Below are positions 41,907 through 50,099 of a stretch of DNA of 58,950 bases, in pieces. The translations under genes were made by a program, and so were the position numbers. The stretch comes from DATBDE01 sp036270095 (GTDB lineage: Bacteria; Actinomycetota; Thermoleophilia; Solirubrobacterales; Solirubrobacteraceae). The notes under the pieces were generated by a model, which saw only the letters and a program-made list of their open reading frames with translations, was not told the DNA's origin and searched no databases. Position 1 is the stretch's first letter; every line of letters starts with the position of its first letter. The DNA lies in assembly GCA_036270095.1 (NCBI GenBank), contig DATBDE010000148.1, positions 1 to 58,950 of the forward strand, written 5' to 3'.

Positions 41907-42680
41907 TCAGCTGCGGGCGGCCTGCGCGTACATCAGCGAGCCCGGCGTGGTGAGCTCCTCGCCGGTCTCGAGCAGGGTCTTCAGGCCCGAGAGGATCTGG
42001 GGCCAGCCGCCGTAGATCTCGCTCGACGCGTCCTTGGGCAGCTGGTCGTGGGTCACCGTCAGCGCGCAGGTGTCGTCGCCCACGGGCGTGATCTCCCAGG
42101 TGACCCGCGAGGTGCCCGCGGCCTTGACCTCGTCGCTCCAGAGCGCGTCGAAGCTCTGGACGAGCTTGCGCGGCGGGTCGACCTCGAGGTTCTCGCCCGT
42201 GCTGATCTCGACCACGCCGGGGATGCCGGCGGTGTAGCTCGAGCCGTTCGTCCAGTCCGAGGTCACGCCGACGCCGAACGTGTACTGCTTGCGCATCTCG
42301 CCGTCGGTGATCGCCGCCCACAGGCGGTCGGGGGTGGTCTTGATGTAGATCTCGAAGACCTTCTCCATCGTTCTGTCCTCCAGTTGTCGCTTGATCCCCG
42401 TGAGCGTCGCCGCCCACGGCTCGGCGTACTTGCTCACCCACCGGTCGTGGACGAGCCGGATGGGGACGGGGTTCAGGAAATGCAGCTTCTCGCGCCCTCG
42501 CTTCCTGGTCGTCACCAGGTGGGCCTCCTCGAGCACCTTGAGGTGCTTCATGACCCCGAAGCGAGTCATGGGCAGGCGCTCCTCGAGCGCGCTCAGCGTC
42601 TGCCCGTCTTCCTTGAACAGCTCGTCGAGGAGGCTCCGCCGGGTCGGATCGGCCAGTGCCCTGAACACGTCGTCGTCCAT
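41907..42680 (-). CDS. Fused ArsR-type HTH and SRPBCC/AHSA1 regulator
   Basis: 257 residues. Residues 1-90 are an ArsR winged helix (VFRALADPTRRSLLDELF, TRFGVMKHLKVLEEAHLV, RKRGREKLHFLNPVPI). Residues about 115-245 are an AHSA1/SRPBCC domain (KVFEIYIKTTPDRLWAAITDGEMRKQYTFG). This is the same pair found as separate genes at 30369-31288. The ligand in the SRPBCC cavity probably controls DNA binding, which is inference. ATG 42680 has TATTGT 7 bases upstream and a GTGACC palindrome beyond it. Confidence 0.88.
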   Translation of the reverse strand: MDDDVFRALADPTRRSLLDELFKEDGQTLSALEERLPMTRFGVMKHLKVLEEAHLVTTRKRGREKLHFLNPVPIRLVHDRWVSKYAEPWAATLTGIKRQLEDRTMEKVFEIYIKTTPDRLWAAITDGEMRKQYTFGVGVTSDWTNGSSYTAGIPGVVEISTGENLEVDPPRKLVQSFDALWSDEVKAAGTSRVTWEITPVGDDTCALTVTHDQLPKDASSEIYGGWPQILSGLKTLLETGEELTTPGSLMYAQAARS

Positions 42681-42687
42681 CGGCGGA

Positions 42688-42710
42688 ACAATAGGTGACC
42701 ATAAGGTCAC
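42688..42710 (-). promoter_or_regulatory. -10 element TATTGT with palindromic operator GTGACC-ATAA-GGTCAC
   Basis: The -10 (42688-42693) lies 7 bases before ATG 42680. The 16-base perfect inverted repeat (42695-42710) starts one base upstream of it, inside the promoter. Likely an autoregulatory site for the ArsR-type protein it precedes. Confidence 0.65.
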
Positions 42711-42713
42711 ATG

Positions 42714-43487
42714 TCAACCCGCTCGACGTCCCGAGGGGCGTTCCTCGGACAGCCGGGCGAGGTGGCTGCGCCAGACGGACTCGATCTCGCCCAGCGAGTG
42801 GCCGAAGGCGTCGCGCAGGGCGACGGTCGGTCCCTGCGGGTGTGGGTGCACGGCGAACCCGACCGCGGTCTGGACGCCCTTGGCGCGCGCCAGCAGGTCG
42901 ACGACGGTGCCGCCGAGCAGGGTCGCGTCGCGCAGGCCGGGCGGGAAGGCGGGGCGGCCGCCCTCGCGCAGGCGGCGGGCGATCGCGGGCTGGGCGTAGG
43001 CGGTCTGGCCGCCCAGGAACTGGCCGGCGCCCTCCGACAGCCAGGCCCGGCGCAGCAGGGCGTTGATGCGCCGCGGCCGGTAGGGCGGGGGGAGGGCAGG
43101 GCTGGCCGTGCCCACGGCCAGGCGCGCGTAGAGCGCGTCCGGCGTGCGGGCGAGCATCTCGCGCGAGCCGGGGACGCTGGACGCCCGTGCTCGCAGCAGG
43201 CGCGGAGCGAGCACATGGAGCTCGCGGCTGGCATACCAGCCGGCGAGGTACCTACGCGCGGCGGGCGCGGTGGCCAGCCACATCACCGGCAGGAACGGCA
43301 TCGCCACCGACAGGCCGACGGCGGTGTCGTGCAGGATGACCGTGATGTCGCCGGGCGCGGCGCCGAGCAGGCCTCCGAGCCGGTCGCGCAGGGCCTCGAG
43401 GCCGTCGAGGACGCGTGCCGCGTCCTCGCTGTCGCGGTCGTTGTGGCGCGCGCGAAACGCGTCCGAGCGGGATTCGACCCAGGCCAT
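42714..43487 (-). CDS. Hypothetical protein, possibly a degenerate MA-like peptidase
   Basis: 257 residues, no signal peptide. ALLRRAWLSEGAGQFLGGQTAYA resembles the second-metal helix of gluzincin (peptidase-MA-like) proteins, where a Glu follows WLSEG. The expected HExxH helix is not seen, so the protein may be inactive or unrelated. AGGA precedes ATG 43487 by about 7 bases. The fused ArsR regulator starts 33 bases downstream. Confidence 0.55.
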   Translation of the reverse strand: MAWVESRSDAFRARHNDRDSEDAARVLDGLEALRDRLGGLLGAAPGDITVILHDTAVGLSVAMPFLPVMWLATAPAARRYLAGWYASRELHVLAPRLLRARASSVPGSREMLARTPDALYARLAVGTASPALPPPYRPRRINALLRRAWLSEGAGQFLGGQTAYAQPAIARRLREGGRPAFPPGLRDATLLGGTVVDLLARAKGVQTAVGFAVHPHPQGPTVALRDAFGHSLGEIESVWRSHLARLSEERPSGRRAG

Positions 43488-43523
43488 CGCGCCATCCTGG
43501 CAGCAGCGCCGTGGCCAGCGCGA

Positions 43524-43901
43524 CTACCACCACCGGAACCACCGTTGGGACACGACGAAGCCGATGACCGTCCACGCGGCCAGCACCGCCGCGTCGCGCG
43601 CGGTCAGCGCGGGGAAGACCGCGCCGTGCAGCGCCCGCTGCGCGCCCTCGACGATCGGCTGGGCCGGCAGCCAGCGCATGAGCGTCTCGAGCCAGTCGGG
43701 CTCGCGCGCGACCGCGCCGAAGCTGCCCAAGAGCAGCACGATGGGCAGGAAGGTGGCGCTGAGCAGAGGCCACGCCGCCTCGGCGCTCGGGATGAGCGCG
43801 CTGGCGGCGGTGCCCAGGCTCGCCCACGTGGCGGCGCCCAGGGCGAGGACCACGGCGAGGCTGAGCGCAGCGTCGAGGTCGACCCCGACGCCGTACGTGG
43901 A
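43524..43901 (-). pseudogene. 3' fragment of an ABC-2 type transporter permease
   Basis: About 125 residues equal to the C-terminal half of an ABC-2 permease: YGVGVDLDAALSLAVVLALG, the conserved ALIPSAEAAWPLLSATFLPIVLLLGSFG, and a final helix before YY-type end FRWW. In frame upstream there is a stop at 43902-43904 and no start that restores the missing four helices; GTG 43853 could only start a stub. The break coincides with that of a plus-strand gene remnant, so both lost their 5' ends at one junction. No ATPase partner is nearby. Confidence 0.75.
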
Positions 43902-44044
43902 TCAGCGCCACGAAGGCGGGGCGCAAGGCGCTCAAGGAGGAGATCGCCGCGCTGCGCGAGATCATCGGCGCGGTCGACAGCGAGCCCGCCGTGCGCGCCA
44001 TCCCCGCGCCCAGCCCGGCGCCGGCACCTGAGAAGACGGTTTAG
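43895..44044 (+). pseudogene. 3' fragment of an unidentified plus-strand gene
   Basis: The frame ending at TAG 44044 reads SATKAGRKALKEEIAALREIIGAV then SEPAVRAIPAPSPAPAPEKTV. This is a charged helix and Pro/Ala tail with convincing coding character. No ATG, GTG or TTG is available before it, and a stop lies at 43862. It looks like the C-terminus of a longer protein cut at about 43.89 kb. Confidence 0.55.
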
Positions 44045-44970
44045 GCCGCGCCGCGCTCCCAGTCCAGCTCGGTGGTGATGCCGAGCGCCCGCAGCCGCTC
44101 GTTGGCCTCGTTCAGCGACGCGGCGCCCGCGACCTCGCGCGCCGGGCGTGCGGCGGTCGCGATCGCCACAAGCGGGTCGAGGCAGAAGGCCACCGCGCCC
44201 ACGGGGGAGCGCTCGACGTGGCGGCGGCCCTCGCGGATGGCCACGGTGCCGATCGCCCCGCGGAAGCAGGCCAGGGCCTGGGCGCTTGCCTCGGTGGGCA
44301 CGGCCGCGACCGCCTCCTGCAGGCGCTGCGCGGCCTCGGGCGTGAGGCCCAGGGCGCCGAGCAGGCCGCCGCCGCCCGCGACCTCGGCCACGCGGGCGAG
44401 CACCTCGGCGGGCCGCAGCTCGCCGTCGCAGCCGGCCCCGAAGACGGCCAGGACCAGGGGCCCACGCTCGGCCAGCGCTGGTGCGCCGGCCACGCACACG
44501 GCATCGCACAAGGGGCTGCCGAGGCCCGGCTCGTCGCCGTGGGCGAGCACGTCGCCGCCGACGTCGACCAGCACGACGAGGTCGCAGTCCAGGTGGTCGG
44601 CCGCGGTGGCGATGCCGGCGCTCACCGCGTCGGGGCCGGGGTTGGGGTCGACCAGGACGACCGGGTCGCCGGTCAGCTCGGCCGTCCGCGCCTCCGCGAA
44701 GCGCACGCCGCCGGCGGTCCGGGTGGCGGGGCCGGCCAGCGCTACCGCGGGGCCGAGGCGCTCGGCGTCGACGACCTCGTCCAACGGGCGCGGTCCCGGC
44801 TCGGGGTCGATGGCCGAGCGCTCCCAGGTGGTGCCGCCGAGCGCGACCTCGGGCCCGCGGGCGCGGATCAGCTCGGCCACCGCGAGCGCGCCCACCACGT
44901 CGCCGCCGCCGCCGACGCCGAGGCACAGGGTGCGCCGCGACCGCTCGACGAGGGCGTCGAAGCCGGTCAG
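44041..44970 (-). CDS. DUF1152 family protein
   Basis: About 309 residues. The N-terminal nucleotide-like loop LCLGVGGGGDVVGALAVAELIRARG and later PNPGPDAVSAGIATAADHLDCDLVVLVDVGGDVLAHGDEPGLGSPLCDA match DUF1152. Function unknown; the Asp/Gly pattern suggests a sugar- or nucleotide-binding enzyme. Conventional start GTG 44898 would cut off the Gly loop, so the frame is extended to CTG 44970 (LTGFDALVERSRR). The start codon is uncertain. It overlaps the stop region of DUF1802 upstream. Confidence 0.75.
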   Translation of the reverse strand: MTGFDALVERSRRTLCLGVGGGGDVVGALAVAELIRARGPEVALGGTTWERSAIDPEPGPRPLDEVVDAERLGPAVALAGPATRTAGGVRFAEARTAELTGDPVVLVDPNPGPDAVSAGIATAADHLDCDLVVLVDVGGDVLAHGDEPGLGSPLCDAVCVAGAPALAERGPLVLAVFGAGCDGELRPAEVLARVAEVAGGGGLLGALGLTPEAAQRLQEAVAAVPTEASAQALACFRGAIGTVAIREGRRHVERSPVGAVAFCLDPLVAIATAARPAREVAGAASLNEANERLRALGITTELDWERGAA

Positions 44971-44971
44971 C

Positions 44972-45601
44972 TCAGGCGCCGACGGGTACGGCGTCGGAGG
45001 CGATCGCCGAGATCTCCTCCGAGGCGCGGTCGAACTCGTCGTCGGCGAGCACCGGCGTGCCCTCGAAGGGCAGCTCGCGCTGCAGCTCCAGCCACGAGCG
45101 GCAGCCGCCGTACTCGTCCCGCACCTTGACGGTCACCGGGCGCGGGATCCGGTACGTGCGCAGCAGGAGCACGTGCAGCGGGTGCCGGCGCTTCCAGGCC
45201 AGCCGCTTTTCCGCGTAGTCGCTCGTCCAGACGTAGAACGGCGAGAGCGCGTCGATGCAGCGCCGGTCGGTGATCGTGTAGTGGCCCGCCACCTCGGCCC
45301 AGGCGCGGATGCGCACGCGGTCGGGCTGGGCGATGCCGCCGTCGTCGGTGGTGGCGTGCTCGGGGAGCTCGCCGTCCGGCCACACGCCCTCCTCGAGCGC
45401 CCGGCGCAGCTCGGGCTTGTGCGACTCCCGCACGAGGTCGGTGCGCTGGTGGTCGAAGGTGGGATAGAGGAAGAACCGGTCGTGCTCGAGGGCGAAGTGC
45501 CGGTCGGACTCGCGGATCCCGCCCTTGCGCAGGGTGAGGAGCTGCTCGCCCTCAGCCAGGGCGCGGACGGTCACGGCCCACTCTTTGAACGCGATTGGCA
45601 T
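44972..45601 (-). CDS. DUF1802 family protein
   Basis: 209 residues. Family features: FKEWAVTVRALAEGEQLLTLRKGGIRE at the start, FALEHDRFFLYPTFDHQRTDLVRE, and an acidic end. DUF1802 proteins are small cytosolic proteins of unknown role in cyanobacteria and actinobacteria. ATG 45601. TACGTT about 20 bases upstream could be the promoter. The DUF1152 gene follows directly. Confidence 0.85.
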   Translation of the reverse strand: MPIAFKEWAVTVRALAEGEQLLTLRKGGIRESDRHFALEHDRFFLYPTFDHQRTDLVRESHKPELRRALEEGVWPDGELPEHATTDDGGIAQPDRVRIRAWAEVAGHYTITDRRCIDALSPFYVWTSDYAEKRLAWKRRHPLHVLLLRTYRIPRPVTVKVRDEYGGCRSWLELQRELPFEGTPVLADDEFDRASEEISAIASDAVPVGA

Positions 45602-45735
45602 AGAGAGAGAACTGGAGTGTTGAACGTAAGAAACCCGCGGTGGTCCGGTGCCGAACCGACCTCAGAAGCGGGACCGGCATCCTATGAAAAACGCTGCGGA
45701 ACACCAAACATCCCCGCTAATTCGCGGGTTTTTGC
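45602..45735 (+). ncRNA. Possible small RNA ending in an intrinsic terminator
   Basis: This 140-base spacer is far less GC-rich than its surroundings and lies between two minus-strand genes. It contains a hairpin around CCGGT-GCCGA-ACCG (45643-45659) and a textbook terminator on the plus strand at 45713-45733. No protein gene on the plus strand ends here. Promoter and 5' end are not identified, so the RNA itself is inference. Confidence 0.35.
45713..45733 (+). terminator. Intrinsic terminator CCCGC-TAATTC-GCGGG-TTTTT
   Basis: 5-bp GC stem with 6-base loop followed by TTTTT on the plus strand. On the minus strand the T tract is absent, so it does not serve the dehydrogenase gene ending at 45743. 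Confidence 0.7.
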
Positions 45736-45742
45736 TCGCCGC

Positions 45743-46636
45743 TCACAAACGGCGCCCGGCGAGCCCCTCGAGCACTTCGATGATGGCCGCGAAGTCGGCG
45801 TCGCCCAGGCCGCGGCCCATGCCGGCGCTGAGCACCTCGCGGGCCTCGGCGGCGGCCGGAAACGGCACGCCGGCGGCCTGTCCCTCCTCGAGGCACAGGC
45901 GTACGTCCTTGAGCATGTGCTCGAGCTTGAACAGCGTCGTGTAGTCGTGCTCGCGCATGGGCCCGGCCTTGAGGTCGAGCATGGCCGAGCCGCCCGCTCC
46001 GGCCCCCATGACCTGCACCACGGCGTCGAGGTCGACGCCGGTCGCGGCGCCCACCAGCAGCGCCTGGCCGAGCGCGTTCGCGTTGGCGGCGGCGACGGCG
46101 TTGTTGATGAGCTTGACCATCTCGCCATGGGCGCGCGGGCCGGCGTGGACGATCAGCGTGCCCATGACCTCGAACAGCGGCTTGGCGCGCTGGAAGTCGG
46201 CGGGCTCGCCGCCCACCATGATCGTCAGCGTGCCGTCGGCGGCGCGCGGCGAGGAGCCGGTGACCGGCGCGTCGAGGAAGCGGATGCCGCGTTCGTCCAG
46301 GCGCTCGCCGAGGTGGCGGGTCTCGGAAGGACCGATGGTCGACATGTCGACGCACAGCAGCCCCTCCTGCGCCCCCTCGACCACGCCGTGCCCGCCGAGC
46401 AGCACCTGCTCGACCTGGGCGCCGTCGACGACCATCGTGAAGACGATGTCGCTGCGCCGCGCCACCTCCGCGGGCGTGTCCGCGACGGTGGCGCCGTGCT
46501 CCTGCGCCCACGCGTCCGCGGTCTCGCGGGTGCGGTTGTAGACCGTCAGGTCGTAGCCGGCCCGGCGCAGGTTGGCCGCCTGCCGCGAGCCCATGATCCC
46601 GAGCCCGATCCAACCGACGCGCTCACGCTCTGCCAT
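45743..46636 (-). CDS. NAD(P)-dependent 3-hydroxyisobutyrate-dehydrogenase-family oxidoreductase
   Basis: 297 residues. Beta-hydroxyacid dehydrogenase family: GWIGLGIMGSRQAANLRRAGYDL (NAD(P) loop), VDMSTIGPSETR, FLDAPVTGSSPRAADGTLTIMVGG (substrate Ser/Gly block), and the catalytic Lys in GEMVKLINNAVAAANANALGQAL. It oxidises a 3-hydroxy acid or reduces a semialdehyde. It overlaps hyuB by 14 bases, so it works on, or is regulated with, the hydantoinase system. Confidence 0.9.
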   Translation of the reverse strand: MAERERVGWIGLGIMGSRQAANLRRAGYDLTVYNRTRETADAWAQEHGATVADTPAEVARRSDIVFTMVVDGAQVEQVLLGGHGVVEGAQEGLLCVDMSTIGPSETRHLGERLDERGIRFLDAPVTGSSPRAADGTLTIMVGGEPADFQRAKPLFEVMGTLIVHAGPRAHGEMVKLINNAVAAANANALGQALLVGAATGVDLDAVVQVMGAGAGGSAMLDLKAGPMREHDYTTLFKLEHMLKDVRLCLEEGQAAGVPFPAAAEAREVLSAGMGRGLGDADFAAIIEVLEGLAGRRL

Positions 46637-48101
46637 GCCCGCCCCCTCCTGGTGTCTCGAGCCGTAGCCGCTCGCCCTCGTTCATCGTGCCCATCGCCTT
46701 CGGTTCCACCGGCTCACCGTCGAGCCGGTTCGCGCCTCGCTCGCCGTCCTCGCCGCCGTCGGCGCCGCGCGGCGGATGGCGGCGGCGCTCGGTCAGCAGG
46801 GAGTAGGTCACATCGTCGGCGAGCGCCTCGATCTCGCGCACGACGCCGTCGCCGCCGCGATGGGCGCCGCCGCCGCCCGACCCGCGGCGGATCGCGTACT
46901 CGACCACCCGCAGCGGGAACTCGAGCTCGAGCGCCTCGACCGGCGTGTTCAGCGTGTTCGACATGGCCACGTGGACGCCGCTCGGGCCGTCGGCGTCGGG
47001 GCATGCGCCCTGGCCGCCGCCGAGCGTCTCGTAGTAGGTGAAGTCGTCGTCGCCGAGCGTGACGTTGTTCATGGTGCCCTGCCCGGTCGCGCGGCCAAAC
47101 GCCTCCAGCACGAGGTCGGCGATGCGCGAGGAGGTCTCGACGTTGCCCGCGACCACCGCTGCCGGGGCCTGCGCGTTGAGCAGCGAGCCCTCCGGCGCCA
47201 CCACGGTGATCGGGCGGTAGGCGCCGGCGCTGGGCGGGATGTCGGGGTCGGTGAGCACCCGCGCGGCGAAGTAGCAGGCCGAGCGGGTGACCGACAGCGG
47301 GCAGTTGAGGTTGCCCTCGTGCTGGCCGGGCGAGCCGGAGAAGTCAAGGCGCAGCTCGTCGCCCTCGACGGTGGCGGCGAGGTGGAGCTCGAGGTCGCCG
47401 CCGATCGCCTCGAGCACGTCGGTGGCCTCGCGCGTGCCGTCGGGGAGCTCGGCCAGGCAGTGGCGGGTGCGCCGCTCGGCGTAGTTGAGGACCTCGTCCA
47501 TGGCTGCCCGCACCTCGTCGAGCCCGTTGCGCTCGACGAGCTCGTGCATGCGGGCCTCGCCGGCGCGGTTGGCGGCCAGCTGGGCGCGGAAGTCGGCGCG
47601 GCGCTGGTCGGGCTGGCGCATCTCCTCGGCGAGCTCCTCGATCGCGGCGTCGTCGAGCACGCGCGGCTCGATCACGACACCCTCCTCGTCCAGCGTCTTG
47701 GAGTCGGCGGGCATCGAGCCGGGGATCTTCCCGCCCACGTCGGCGTGGTGGGCACGGCAGGCGGCGAAGGCGAGCGGCTCGCCACCGGTGAACACGGGCG
47801 TGATCACGGTGATGTCGGGCAGGTGGGTGCCGCCCCTGTAGGGGTCGTTGAGGACCCAGGCGCGACCGGCCTGGTGGTCCTCGTCGAGCACGGCGGCGAC
47901 CGAGGCGGGCATGGCGCCGAGGTGGACGGGGATGGCCTCGGCCTGCATGACCATCTCGCCGCGGGCGTCGAACAGGGCGGTGGAGCAGTCGCGCCGCTCC
48001 TTGATGTTGGCCGAGTGGGCGGCACGGATGAGCACGACGTTCATCTCGTCGCACGCCGCGCGCAGGGCGCCGAGCAGGACGCGCAGGGTTATCGGGTCCA
48101 C
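46623..48101 (-). CDS. hyuB: Hydantoinase B / oxoprolinase subunit
   Basis: 492 residues from GTG 48101. HyuB blocks: VDPITLRVLLGALRAACDEM, AHSANIKERRDCSTALFDARGEM, AWVLNDPYRGGTHLPDITVITPVF, ACRAHHADVGGKIPGSMPADSK, and ETLGGGQGACPDADGPSGVHVAMSNT. With HyuA it forms an ATP-dependent hydrolase of cyclic amides (hydantoins, 5-oxoproline) or an acetone-carboxylase-like enzyme. The metal-binding His/Asp residues in RAHHADVGG are present. Start overlaps the hyuA stop by 13 bases. Confidence 0.93.
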   Translation of the reverse strand: MDPITLRVLLGALRAACDEMNVVLIRAAHSANIKERRDCSTALFDARGEMVMQAEAIPVHLGAMPASVAAVLDEDHQAGRAWVLNDPYRGGTHLPDITVITPVFTGGEPLAFAACRAHHADVGGKIPGSMPADSKTLDEEGVVIEPRVLDDAAIEELAEEMRQPDQRRADFRAQLAANRAGEARMHELVERNGLDEVRAAMDEVLNYAERRTRHCLAELPDGTREATDVLEAIGGDLELHLAATVEGDELRLDFSGSPGQHEGNLNCPLSVTRSACYFAARVLTDPDIPPSAGAYRPITVVAPEGSLLNAQAPAAVVAGNVETSSRIADLVLEAFGRATGQGTMNNVTLGDDDFTYYETLGGGQGACPDADGPSGVHVAMSNTLNTPVEALELEFPLRVVEYAIRRGSGGGGAHRGGDGVVREIEALADDVTYSLLTERRRHPPRGADGGEDGERGANRLDGEPVEPKAMGTMNEGERLRLETPGGGGHGRA

Positions 48102-50074
48102 GACAGCCTCACGGTGCCGGTGGCGTGGACGTCGCCGCTCCAACCCGGCGGCACGACCAGCGTGGCCTCGGGGAGCTCGCAGATGGCCGGGCCTTCGATC
48201 TCGGTGCCCGCGGGGAGCTCGCCGCGCAGCACCTTGGCCTCGTGCTCGCGCTCGCCGAAGATCGCGGTGCGGGTGGCGGTGCGCGGCTCGGCGTCCCGTG
48301 GCGCCTCGAGCGTGACCTCGGGCCCGGGGACGGTGGCGGTCACGCGCACGGTGACGAGCTCGACGGGGGAGTCGGGGTCGCGGTAGCCGTAGCGCTCGTC
48401 GTGCAGGTCGGCGAAGGCGTCCTCCAGATCATCGGGCTCAGCGACGCCGTCGCGCTCGACGGCGAGCTCGAAGGCCTGGCCGCGGTAGCGCAGCTCGTAC
48501 ACGACACGCAGCGGGGCGTCGGGCTCGCCGAGGGCGTCGCGGGCCGTGGCGGCGAGGTCCTCCACGTCCTCGCGGACCGCCTCGGCGGTGAAGTCGTCGC
48601 CGGAACGCAGGACCGAGCGCTGGGCGTCGCGGCGGCGGTCGCCGACCACGAGGCCGAGCGCGGCCAGCACGCCGGACGCGCGCGGGCAGAGGATGCGCTC
48701 GATCCCGAGCTCCTGCGCCACGGCCGCGGCGTGCATGGGGCCGGCGCCGCCGAAAGGGACGAGCGCGTAGCCGCGCGGGTCGACGCCGCGCTCCACGGTC
48801 AGCACCCGCAGTGCACGCGCCATCTCGTGGTTGGCGACGCGGACGATGCCGTCGGCGCACTGGTGGGTCGTGATGTCCAGGCGCTCGGCGAGCTCGCGGA
48901 CCGCCCGCTCGGCGGCGTTCTTGTCCAGCGCGACCCCGCCGGCGAGCTCGCCCTCCTCGTCCAGGTAGCCGAGCAGCAGGTTGGCGTCTGTGACCGTGGG
49001 CTCTGTGCCGCCCCGGCCGTAGCAGGCAGGGCCGGGGTCGGCGCCCGCGGAGCGCGGGCCGACGCGCAGCGCTCCCCCGGGGTCGCGCCAGCCGATCGAG
49101 CCGCCGCCGGCCCCGACCGTGTGGACGTCGAGCATGGGCAGGGCGAGGGGGCGGCCGCCGATCTCGAGCCCGGCCGCCTCGCGCACCCGCCCGCCGTCGA
49201 TGACGCAGACGTCGCACGAGGTGCCGCCCATGTCGAAGCCGAGCGCGTCGGGCTCCTCGGCCGCCTTGGCCGCGTAGGCGCCGCCGGCCGCGCCGCCTGC
49301 GGGTCCGGAGAGGACGGTGACGGCGGGATGACGGGCGGCGAGGTCGAGGTCGGCAAGGCCGCCGTTGGACTGCATGATCTGGGGCTCGGGGAGGCCCGCC
49401 TCCTCCGCGCGGTCCGTGAGGCGGCGGAGGTAGCGGGAGAGCAGCGGGCCGAGGGCGGCGTCGACCTCGGTGGTGGCCGCGCGCTCGTACTCGCGGAAGG
49501 TGCCGACGACGGCGTGCGAGAGCGAGACGTGGGCGTCGGGCAGTCGCTCGGCCAGCGCGTCGCCCAACGCCCGCTCGTGGTCGTGGTGGCGGTAGGCGTG
49601 CAGGAGGACGACGGCGACCGCCTCGGGCTCGAGCTCTGCGACCCGGTCGACCGTCTGGTCGAGGCCGTCGTCGTCGAGCGCGCGGAGGGGGCCGTCGGGC
49701 GTGCAGCGCTCGGGCGCGCCGACGCGGCGCTCCGGCGGGGTCAGGGGCGCGGGTCGCGTGGCGCACAGGCGGTAGAGGTGGGCGCGGGCCTGGCGGCCGA
49801 GCTCGATGAGGTCGGTGAAGCCCTCGGTGGCGATCAGCGCCGTGCGGGCGGCTTGGCCCTCGAGCAGCGCGTTCGTCGCGACGGTCATGCCGTGGGCGAA
49901 GCGCTCGACGTCGCCCGCGTCGGCACCGGCGCGCTCCAGCACGGTGGTGACCGCGGCCATCACCCCCTCGGACTGGTCGTCGGGCGTGGTGGGGGCCTTG
50001 CCGGTGTGCAGTCGCCCCTGCACCGCGAGGACGGCATCGGTGAAGGTCCCGCCCACGTCGACGCCCAGAAGCAT
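48089..50074 (-). CDS. hyuA: Hydantoinase A / N-methylhydantoinase family subunit
   Basis: 661 residues. ASKHA-type ATPase fold: LLGVDVGGTFTDAVLAV (phosphate 1), HGMTVATNALLEGQAARTALIATEGF, LGFDMGGTSCDVCVIDGG (phosphate 2), VPFGGAGPMHAAAVAQELG (adenosine). AAGG lies 7 bases before ATG 50074. First gene of the three-gene operon hyuA-hyuB-dehydrogenase; a terminator separates it from the upstream gene. The cyclic-amide substrate is not determined. Confidence 0.94.
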   Translation of the reverse strand: MLLGVDVGGTFTDAVLAVQGRLHTGKAPTTPDDQSEGVMAAVTTVLERAGADAGDVERFAHGMTVATNALLEGQAARTALIATEGFTDLIELGRQARAHLYRLCATRPAPLTPPERRVGAPERCTPDGPLRALDDDGLDQTVDRVAELEPEAVAVVLLHAYRHHDHERALGDALAERLPDAHVSLSHAVVGTFREYERAATTEVDAALGPLLSRYLRRLTDRAEEAGLPEPQIMQSNGGLADLDLAARHPAVTVLSGPAGGAAGGAYAAKAAEEPDALGFDMGGTSCDVCVIDGGRVREAAGLEIGGRPLALPMLDVHTVGAGGGSIGWRDPGGALRVGPRSAGADPGPACYGRGGTEPTVTDANLLLGYLDEEGELAGGVALDKNAAERAVRELAERLDITTHQCADGIVRVANHEMARALRVLTVERGVDPRGYALVPFGGAGPMHAAAVAQELGIERILCPRASGVLAALGLVVGDRRRDAQRSVLRSGDDFTAEAVREDVEDLAATARDALGEPDAPLRVVYELRYRGQAFELAVERDGVAEPDDLEDAFADLHDERYGYRDPDSPVELVTVRVTATVPGPEVTLEAPRDAEPRTATRTAIFGEREHEAKVLRGELPAGTEIEGPAICELPEATLVVPPGWSGDVHATGTVRLSWTR

Positions 50075-50099
50075 GCGGGAACCTTCGCAAAGGCACGCG

